Positions 1-4,891 of a stretch of 5,412 nucleotides of DNA are shown here, in pieces (within the stretch, counting starts at the first letter, position 1; each line of letters opens with the position of its first letter). This DNA is from Propionibacteriaceae bacterium (GTDB lineage Bacteria; Actinomycetota; Actinomycetes; Propionibacteriales; Propionibacteriaceae), in the NCBI GenBank assembly GCA_030538175.1, contig JAUNUL010000208.1, positions 1-5,412 on the forward strand. The letters are read 5' to 3'. A program made the translations under genes and the position numbers. Below the pieces are notes generated by a model. It did not search any database, was not told the origin of the DNA, and saw nothing but the letters and a program-made list of their open reading frames with translations.

Positions 1-693
1 CTGCTCGTGTTGGGTGCGACCATCCTGCTGCTGATGCACACTCGGATCGTCACTCCCGCGTCCGCCAGGCCGCGCACCATCCTCGCCATCGGGGCGCATC
101 CCGATGATCTGGAGATCGCCTGCGGTGGCAGCTTGGCCATGTTGGTCGACGCCGGCCATCACGTGCATGGCTTGGTGATGACAGCCGGTGCGGTGGGTGG
201 TGACCCGTTGCGCCGGCCGCGGGAGGCCCGGGAGGGTGCCCATTTCCTCGGCCTTGCGAGCCTTACCGTGCATGACCTGCCTGACACCAACCTGGCGCTG
301 ACCGAGAACCGGATGGTCGAGCTCATGGAGCAGGCGATCAACCGGTTCTCCCCCGACATCATCCTCACGCACTCGGTGCATGACCAGCATCAGGATCATC
401 TCGCCGTCCACCACGCCACGCTGCGCGCGGCCCGGCGGCACCATTCGATCCTGTGTTACGAGTCGCCGTCGGTCACCCGGGATTTCAATCCCGACGTCTT
501 CCTCGACGTCGGCGACTACACCGACATCAAGTTCCAGGCCGTGCTCGCCCACCGCGATCAGGTGGGCAAGAGCTATATGAGCCGCGACGTGCTTGCCAGC
601 GTCACCCGGTTCCGCGGTCAGCAAGCCAAGCGCAGCCACGCGGAAGCATTCGAAAGCGTCCGGCTGCTCGTCAACGAGACAGGAGTTCTGTGA
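1..693 (+). CDS. PIG-L (LmbE-like) family zinc de-N-acetylase, 5' end outside window
   Basis: Probable Zn-dependent deacetylase that removes an acetyl group from an N-acetylglucosamine-type substrate (PIG-L/MshB/BcZBP fold). Numbering residues from the GTG at base 7, the family signature AHPDDLE lies at 30-36 (likely zinc ligands H31 and D34, catalytic base D33). The second signature HDQHQDH lies at 125-131, where H128, D130 and H131 match the HxDH motif and H131 should be the third ligand. The core is about 205 residues, near the usual family length. The frame is open from base 1 with G/C-rich third positions, and residues before the core are hydrophobic (LLVLGATILLL, bases 1-33). The true start is therefore probably upstream and the protein may carry an N-terminal membrane segment. 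The ATG at 34 is possible but has no visible ribosome binding site. The TGA stop overlaps the next start by one base. The family is clear; the substrate is not. MshB or Mca of mycothiol metabolism is less likely given the neighbours. Confidence 0.88.
   Translation: MLVLGATILLLMHTRIVTPASARPRTILAIGAHPDDLEIACGGSLAMLVDAGHHVHGLVMTAGAVGGDPLRRPREAREGAHFLGLASLTVHDLPDTNLALTENRMVELMEQAINRFSPDIILTHSVHDQHQDHLAVHHATLRAARRHHSILCYESPSVTRDFNPDVFLDVGDYTDIKFQAVLAHRDQVGKSYMSRDVLASVTRFRGQQAKRSHAEAFESVRLLVNETGVL
681..685 (+). promoter_or_regulatory. Ribosome binding site (AGGAG) of the ATP-grasp gene
   Basis: AGGAG lies 7 nt before the ATG at 693, inside the end of the deacetylase gene. It fixes the start at 693 rather than at the longer open frame from 453, and together with the TGATG overlap it indicates translational coupling. 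Confidence 0.8.
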
Positions 694-1595
694 TGGCCCG
701 CATCCTCATCACCGGGGCAGGTGGCCCGGCCGGCATCGCCTTGGCCGAGCAGTTCAAGCACCAGCATGGCGGTGAGCATTATCTGGTCGGTGTCGATCTG
801 CTGGCTCTGCCGCAGACCGCGGCGGAGCTGTTCGACGAACACCATCAGGTGCCGGCCGCAGCTGATCCCGCCCTGCTGCCAGCCCTGCGACGCCTGGTGC
901 GGCGGAGCCGGGTCGACCTGATCATCCCGACGGTCCAGGACGAACTGCCGGCGGTTGCTGCCGGGGCGGCGCTCCTCGGCGCTCCCGTGGTCAGCTCCCC
1001 CAGCCACGGTGTCGCGTTGGCCCACGACAAGCTCCTGACGATGGCCACGCTCGCGGCAGCCGGCGTACCCATTCCCCACACCCTCCCCGCCGACGATCTG
1101 GCAGCCTCCGCCAACCTGACCTTCCCCATGGTGCTGAAACCCCGTGTCGCGCGTGGGGGACGTGGTGTCCAGGTGCTCGACGATTCTGCTGAGCTCACGG
1201 CCGTGCTCGATGAGGGGCTGTCTCCTGGGTTGATCGCTCAGGAGTTCGCGCCCGGTGATGAGTACGCGGTGCAGATCTTCCGGCAAGCCGGGCACCCCTG
1301 GGAATGTGTCGTGCTCGCCAAGACCGCGCTGAAGCAGGGGCGGGTCGGCAACGCGGCGGCCGTCGTGCGGTGTCCACCCGGGACCGAACTGGACGTCGCG
1401 ACCGTCGCGATTCGCGCGGTCGAGGCGTTGGGCCTGCACGGTCCGATGGATCTGGACGTACGCCGGCTCGCCGACGGCACACCCGTCGTGTTGGAGGTCA
1501 ACGCCCGGTTCGGCGCGAACTCGGCGTACGCCCCCGAGTTGCTGGAGCGCGTCCTCGCCCAATGGCTGCGCGCGCCTGCCCGGGTGGTGGCCTGA
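693..1595 (+). CDS. ATP-grasp domain protein (carboxylate-amine ligase-like)
   Basis: A 300-residue protein of the ATP-grasp superfamily, related in layout to the ATP-binding half of carbamoyl-phosphate synthase and to PylC-like ligases. These activate a carboxylate as acyl phosphate and couple it to an amine. The N-terminal Rossmann-like part starts MARILITGAGGPAGIA, with the nucleotide-loop-like glycines at 8-14. The usual linker 'HDKLLTMATLAAAGVPIP' follows at 111-128. The ATP-binding lysine is in VLKPRVARGGRGV (K149, Gly-rich loop 155-158). MDLDV at 252-256 and LEVNARFG at 267-274 supply the probable Mg/ATP residues E268 and N270. No signal peptide or membrane segment is seen, so it should be cytosolic. 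It overlaps the deacetylase stop by 1 nt and precedes the glycosyltransferase by 3 nt, so it is certainly co-transcribed with them. The ligase substrate cannot be read from sequence; adding an amino acid to a free amine of a sugar is inference from context. Confidence 0.87.
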   Translation: MARILITGAGGPAGIALAEQFKHQHGGEHYLVGVDLLALPQTAAELFDEHHQVPAAADPALLPALRRLVRRSRVDLIIPTVQDELPAVAAGAALLGAPVVSSPSHGVALAHDKLLTMATLAAAGVPIPHTLPADDLAASANLTFPMVLKPRVARGGRGVQVLDDSAELTAVLDEGLSPGLIAQEFAPGDEYAVQIFRQAGHPWECVVLAKTALKQGRVGNAAAVVRCPPGTELDVATVAIRAVEALGLHGPMDLDVRRLADGTPVVLEVNARFGANSAYAPELLERVLAQWLRAPARVVA

Positions 1596-1598
1596 CCC

Positions 1599-2957
1599 AT
1601 GGACATCCTGACGTTCCTGCTGGCCGTGCGGCTGATCGGGCTCGCCATCGTCCGGATCGCCATGATCCCGCTGGCGGTGGCCTTCGAGTTCCGGGAGCGC
1701 CGCCGCGCCCAACGCGGAGACACAGGGCTCCTGCCCAGCCACCCCGCCTGGTCGCCACGGGTGAGTGTCGTGGTGCCGGCGTACAACGAAGAACGCGTGA
1801 TCGGCGGCTGCCTGCGCTCGATCCTCGATTGCGGCTATCCGAATCTTGAAGTGATCGCGGTGGATGATGGTTCCAAGGACCGTACGCTCGCCCTGCTTCT
1901 GAGGTTCGCCCGCGGCGAGCGCCGACTCCATGTGCTGCGGCAGGACAATGCAGGCAAGGGTGCGGCGTTGAATCGTGGGATCGAGTACGCCACCGGTGAG
2001 ATCCTGATGCTCGTCGATGCCGATGGCCAGTTCGGGCCGGACACGATCCCGGAGATGCTGCGGGCCTTCACCGATGACCGAGTCGCCGCGGTGTGTGGCT
2101 CCGACCGCCCGGTCAACCTCGACCGTGTGCAGACCCGCTTCCTGGCCGTGATCTCCCACGTGGGCACCGGGCTGGTCCGTCGCGCTCTCCACATGCTCGG
2201 CTGTCTGCCGGTGGTGTCAGGGAATGTGGGGGCCTTTCGCAGGTCCGCATTGCTGGCCGTCGCGGTCGACGGCATGGGCCCCTTGCGGACCGACACCCTC
2301 GGTGAGGACCTCGAGCTGACCTGGCGCCTGCACCGCGCCGGCTATCGGGTCGCGTTCGCACCGCATGCAGTCGTGCATGCTGAATCCCCGTCCACGCTGC
2401 ACGGGTTGTGGAAGCAGCGTGTCCGGTGGGCGCGGGGGCTGCTGCAGTCGTTGTGGCTGCATCGGGACATGATCGGGCGACCGCGCTTCGGGGTGTTCGG
2501 GATGTGGTTGGCGTACACGGTCCTGGCGATGGTCTGGCTGCCGATCACCCAAGTCGTCGGGACAATCGCACTGCCGATCGCCTGGGGCGCCGGCCTCTGG
2601 TCGCCACCGGCGAGCCTGATGGCCGCATTCCTGGGTTCCGGCGTGGCACTGACCGCGGTCTTCCTGATCGTGGCGGTCGCGCTCGATCGGACACCGCAAG
2701 ACCTTCGGCACAGCTGGACGCTGCCGCTGTGGCCCGTCTATTCCGTGCTCATGAGCGCCACCCTGATCAAGGGCTTGGCACAGGAGCTCACCCGCGCACC
2801 CAACCAGTGGAACAAACTCGATCGGACTGGAGTCGTCTCCCATGCCCTGTCTTCGCCCCCGCACGCACCGCCCTCGCCGTCTTCGCAGGAGTTTGCTCCG
2901 GGCGTTGCTCGTTCCTTCGCTCACCCTGGCCTTGTCGGTGACCGCGTGCACGCCTGA
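1599..2957 (+). CDS. Family 2 glycosyltransferase, processive membrane synthase (PgaC/IcaA/BcsA-like)
   Basis: A 452-residue inner-membrane glycosyltransferase that should polymerise a sugar from a nucleotide-sugar donor and pass the chain across the membrane. One hydrophobic segment at about 4-30 precedes the GT-A domain. Its motifs in order are VSVVVPAYNEE (55-65), the donor-binding DDGS (89-92), the metal-binding DAD (140-142), the acceptor/catalytic GED (235-237) and QRVRW (273-277). The QxxRW motif is the mark of processive synthases. Three or more membrane segments follow (about 298-332, 338-362, 374-394), then WNKLDRTGVVS (404-414), which commonly ends such enzymes. Length is close to PgaC. 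The last ~39 residues are Pro/Ser-rich and coincide with the overlapping start of the next gene, so they may be a non-essential tail. A weak GGTGG ribosome binding site lies at 1586-1590. Product identity (poly-GlcNAc, or another beta-glycan) is not decided by the sequence. Confidence 0.92.
   Translation: MDILTFLLAVRLIGLAIVRIAMIPLAVAFEFRERRRAQRGDTGLLPSHPAWSPRVSVVVPAYNEERVIGGCLRSILDCGYPNLEVIAVDDGSKDRTLALLLRFARGERRLHVLRQDNAGKGAALNRGIEYATGEILMLVDADGQFGPDTIPEMLRAFTDDRVAAVCGSDRPVNLDRVQTRFLAVISHVGTGLVRRALHMLGCLPVVSGNVGAFRRSALLAVAVDGMGPLRTDTLGEDLELTWRLHRAGYRVAFAPHAVVHAESPSTLHGLWKQRVRWARGLLQSLWLHRDMIGRPRFGVFGMWLAYTVLAMVWLPITQVVGTIALPIAWGAGLWSPPASLMAAFLGSGVALTAVFLIVAVALDRTPQDLRHSWTLPLWPVYSVLMSATLIKGLAQELTRAPNQWNKLDRTGVVSHALSSPPHAPPSPSSQEFAPGVARSFAHPGLVGDRVHA
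2828..2832 (+). promoter_or_regulatory. Ribosome binding site (TGGAG) of the lipoprotein gene
   Basis: TGGAG lies 9 nt before the ATG at 2842, within the glycosyltransferase gene. It supports a start at 2842 and so a 116-nt overlap. A second purine-rich stretch, AGGAG at 2887-2891, is poorly spaced for the in-frame TTG codons at 2893 (too close) and 2905 (too far). Confidence 0.5.
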
Positions 2958-4041
2958 CCCGACGGAACCGCTGCCTGCCACACCGAGCGGTCCGGCCGTG
3001 TCCGAGGCGGCGCGACTCACGGTCGGCGTCGGCTTCGAGGACGTCAGCGATGGCGACCTTGATTCCTTGGCTGACCGGCTCGATGCCGTCGGTGCTGGCG
3101 GTGTCACGATCGCGGTCGGTCGGCCGGATTGGGTTGCGTTCGAGTGGCCCGAGCATCCCGAGACCGAGGCGACGTCGTCGGATCGAGTACGCCGAGCCGT
3201 CGACGTCCTCGGCCAGGGCCCGAAAGGGCAGCAACGCGAGGTCACGCTGGTGATCGATGTGCTGGCCCCGCGCCTGATCGAGGAGCACCCCGATGAGGCG
3301 GCCGTGGGAGCCAACGGCAAGGAATCAGGCTTGTTCGCCAGCCCGGCGGCGCTGCGCGATGGGGTGATCGGGTCGCGGATCGTCGAGCTCTGCGGGGTCA
3401 CCGCCGAGCGTTATCGGCCCGATCGGATCGCGCTCACCGAGCTGATCCTCGACCAGAGCTTCTCCGATGCCGACAAGCGGGTCTATCGGCAGATCACCGG
3501 CCGGCCGGACTGGCCGCGCGACCACAAGGGACGCATCGACACCGAGCACCGGTCGTTGGCCACGTTCCGCTCCGAAGTGGCGGCGGATCTGGTCGAGCGA
3601 TGTGCCACTGCAGCCGAGAAGCATGGCGTACGGACCGATGTGGATGTCCGTGCAGCCTGGCAGGATCCAACGGGCAACCGGGCCGAATCAGGGCATGACT
3701 ATCGGCTCCTGCTGACCCGGGCCGACCACCTCACGGTGTGGAACTACTTCGCCCTCAACGACGCTGAGCCGGCGGTGTCCGAGGACCTGACCGCGGGGCT
3801 GCGTACGTCCCTGGGCGACCGCATCGGCCAGGTCACGATGTCCGTCGGGCTGTGGGCCGACGGTGACGGCGATGCCGCGACCGAGGATGACAAGGAGAAT
3901 GCGGTCCTCCCCCCGGCAGCGATGGCTGAGGGCGTCCGCGCATCACTGACCAATGGGGTGACAACGGTCTCGGTCACGCCTGCCTCACGGATGACCGAAG
4001 AGCACTGGGCGGCCTTGGCGGGGTTGGGTTTCCAACCCTGA
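2842..4041 (+). CDS. Exported lipoprotein with a glycoside-hydrolase-like (probable TIM-barrel) domain
   Basis: A 399-residue protein with a very basic N-region (nine Arg in residues 5-20), a hydrophobic core and a lipobox VTAC ending at C36, so it is probably a surface lipoprotein. A Pro/Thr-rich linker runs to about residue 55. The remaining ~340 residues alternate predicted strands and helices: LTVGVGFEDVS (59-69), GVTIAVGRPDW (87-97), VTLVIDVLAP (134-143), RIALTELILD (195-204), VRTDVDVRAAW (263-273), LTVWNYFALND (297-307), QVTMSVGLWAD (330-340) and VTTVSVTPAS (373-382). This is the pattern of a TIM-barrel glycoside-hydrolase-like domain. Acidic residues at strand ends (E200, D204, D266, D268) and the aromatics W299 and Y302 are candidate active-site or sugar-binding residues. 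By analogy with the glycan-hydrolase half of PgaB it may bind or trim the polymer made by the preceding synthase. The fold call rests on my reading of the pattern, and no family was confirmed. The arginine-rich RRSLLR could be a Tat signal. Confidence 0.72.
   Translation: MPCLRPRTHRPRRLRRSLLRALLVPSLTLALSVTACTPDPTEPLPATPSGPAVSEAARLTVGVGFEDVSDGDLDSLADRLDAVGAGGVTIAVGRPDWVAFEWPEHPETEATSSDRVRRAVDVLGQGPKGQQREVTLVIDVLAPRLIEEHPDEAAVGANGKESGLFASPAALRDGVIGSRIVELCGVTAERYRPDRIALTELILDQSFSDADKRVYRQITGRPDWPRDHKGRIDTEHRSLATFRSEVAADLVERCATAAEKHGVRTDVDVRAAWQDPTGNRAESGHDYRLLLTRADHLTVWNYFALNDAEPAVSEDLTAGLRTSLGDRIGQVTMSVGLWADGDGDAATEDDKENAVLPPAAMAEGVRASLTNGVTTVSVTPASRMTEEHWAALAGLGFQP
4021..4038 (+). repeat. 7-bp hairpin at the end of the lipoprotein gene
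   Basis: GGGTTGG (4021-4027), loop GTTT, then CCAACCC (4032-4038) form a perfect stem ending 1 nt before the TGA stop at 4039-4041. No T tract follows. It could protect the 3' end of the mRNA or be a chance result of the Gly-Leu-Gly-Phe-Gln codons. Confidence 0.45.
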
Positions 4042-4065
4042 GCCGGGTACGCGCCAGGGACGGGC

Positions 4066-4102
4066 AAGGCCCTCGACCGGGAGTTCTCCGGTCGAGGGCC
4101 TT
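4066..4102. terminator. Bidirectional transcription terminator between convergent genes
   Basis: Fifteen bases at 4066-4080 (AAGGCCCTCGACCGG) are the exact reverse complement of 4088-4102, with a 7-nt loop (GAGTTCT). The GC-rich perfect stem sits 24 nt after the lipoprotein stop and 31 nt past the stop of the opposing minus-strand gene, where a shared terminator is expected. There is only a short TT plus a T-containing stretch on the + side and AA flanking on the other, so the U-tract is poor, as is common in actinobacteria. Confidence 0.88.
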
Positions 4103-4133
4103 ATCCGTTTGGTGCTGAGTGCCTGGGGCGTGA

Positions 4134-4757
4134 TCAGTCGACGATGTCGAACATGCCGGTGGCCTCGGCGAGCTTGGCGAGGGTCGCACGGCCGGGGACG
4201 CCGTCGGCGTCGCTGCCGGAATAGCCCAGGTGACCCTGCCAACGGGAGTACGACTCAAGGAACATGGTTCCGAGCGAGCCGTCATCGGTGTTGCGATTGG
4301 GCAGGCCGGCCTGGTCGAGGGCCCGGCGCAGGGCAGTCTCGAGCAGCATGCCGAGCTCCTTGTCCATGCCCTGACCGGTCGGGGTGCTGGGGCTGGAGTC
4401 ATGGGCGACGACCTCGCGGACGCGGCCGACAGACAGGGTCGGCTTGGCGGCAGCCTGAGCGGCAGCAGCCTCGGCCGCGCGGGCCTCTTCCTGGGCGCGC
4501 AGTTCGGCTGCGGCGGTCTCGGCCTGAACGGCGGCGTCGGCATCGATCTTCGCCTGACGCGCGGCTTCGGCGGCGGCTTCCGCCTCACGGTCGGCGGCCT
4601 CGCGGGCCTCTGCCTCGTCGCGGGCCTGAGTGGCAGCCTGCTCGGCCTGGAGCTTGTCCGCGGCCTCCTTCAGCTGGTCGGCGGTCTGCTGGGCCGCGTC
4701 CTTGGCCTTGTCCTTGTCGCCGCCGAAAGCGTCCTTGATCTTGTCGAAAACACTCAT
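4134..4757 (-). CDS. Ala/Glu-rich coiled-coil protein with C-terminal peptidoglycan-binding-like domain
   Basis: A 207-residue protein with three parts. Residues 1-12 (MSVFDKIKDAFG) look like a short amphipathic helix, followed by Lys/Asp-rich sequence. Residues about 20-104 are almost entirely Ala, Glu, Gln, Lys, Arg and Asp, and should form one long helix or coiled coil. Residues about 108-207 resemble the peptidoglycan-binding-like domain found at the end of many actinobacterial and phage cell-wall enzymes: VREVVAH, then a helix MLLETALRRALDQAGL, DGSLGTMFLESYSRWQ, and LGYSGSDADGVPGRATLAKL. No signal peptide, lipobox or membrane segment is visible, which is odd for a wall-binding module. 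Either it acts inside the cell or at the inner membrane face, or the domain has been recruited for another contact. No catalytic domain is present. Start ATG 4757 has AGAGGA at 4764-4769, 6 nt upstream. It is monocistronic here and converges with the glycan operon. Specific function unknown. Confidence 0.85.
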   Translation of the reverse strand: MSVFDKIKDAFGGDKDKAKDAAQQTADQLKEAADKLQAEQAATQARDEAEAREAADREAEAAAEAARQAKIDADAAVQAETAAAELRAQEEARAAEAAAAQAAAKPTLSVGRVREVVAHDSSPSTPTGQGMDKELGMLLETALRRALDQAGLPNRNTDDGSLGTMFLESYSRWQGHLGYSGSDADGVPGRATLAKLAEATGMFDIVD

Positions 4758-4763
4758 GGGATG

Positions 4764-4769
4764 TCCTCT
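4764..4769 (-). promoter_or_regulatory. Ribosome binding site (AGAGGA) of the coiled-coil gene
   Basis: On the minus strand AGAGGA ends 6 nt before the ATG at 4757-4755. This is good spacing and decides this start. Confidence 0.75.
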
Positions 4770-4794
4770 CTGTCCCTTGCGGGCATAACGCGTC

Positions 4795-4833
4795 CCCTGC
4801 AGCAGGGCTGCGTACTCGCCTGTGACGAGCGAG
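4795..4833. repeat. Small dyads in the leader of the minus-strand gene
   Basis: CCCTGC-A-GCAGGG (4795-4807) is a near-continuous palindrome; it overlaps a competing stem GCAGC/GCTGC (4799-4803 with 4807-4811). CTCGC (4815-4819) pairs with GCGAG (4829-4833). They lie between the possible -10 and the start codon, so they could fold in the mRNA leader or bind a protein. Arms are short and chance is a real possibility at this base composition. Confidence 0.35.
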
Positions 4834-4837
4834 GCAC

Positions 4838-4843
4838 ATCCTA
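4838..4843 (-). promoter_or_regulatory. Possible -10 element (TAGGAT) for the minus-strand gene
   Basis: TAGGAT on the minus strand fits the actinobacterial TAnnnT -10 pattern and would give a leader of about 70 nt. No convincing -35 hexamer is seen at 16-18 nt, so this is a weak call. Confidence 0.25.
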
Positions 4844-4852
4844 AAGCCCGAA

Positions 4853-4872
4853 AACGTCCTGATGACGACGTT
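4853..4872. promoter_or_regulatory. Inverted repeat AACGTC-N8-GACGTT, possible operator
   Basis: Perfect 6-bp arms (4853-4858 and 4867-4872) with an 8-nt spacer sit in the divergent intergenic region. They are 20 nt upstream of the carbonic anhydrase start and upstream of the possible -10 of the minus-strand gene. Position and symmetry suit a dimeric regulator acting on one or both genes. I recognise no known box. Confidence 0.35.
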
Positions 4873-4891
4873 GGACTGACATTGTGGGGCT

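Noticed and set aside
453..692. Upstream extension of the ATP-grasp frame
   Set aside because: The added 80 residues are Arg-rich and unlike the family, and they overlap the conserved C-terminal half of the deacetylase. AGGAG plus ATG at 693 gives MARILITGAGG, the expected N-terminus.
618..2192. 524-codon open frame on the minus strand
   Set aside because: It lies opposite the ATP-grasp and glycosyltransferase genes, which carry clear motifs. Its translation is low in hydrophobic order, rich in Gln/His/Arg and matches no family. Long antisense frames are expected at this base composition.
2217..3401. 394-codon open frame on the minus strand
   Set aside because: It spans two well-supported + strand genes and their junction. 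The protein is Ser/Arg/Pro-rich without recognisable domains, typical of a GC-driven shadow frame.
4450..4690. Apparent repeats of GCGGCCTC-like units
   Set aside because: These reflect Ala/Glu-rich codons of the helical region and show no regular unit length, so they are not a CRISPR or tandem repeat array.
4230..4844. 204-codon + strand frame, Gly/Leu-rich
   Set aside because: It is the complement of the Ala/Glu-rich coiled-coil gene; its Gly/Leu repeats come from reverse-complemented Ala/Glu codons. The minus-strand gene has a good ribosome binding site and a recognisable C-terminal domain.
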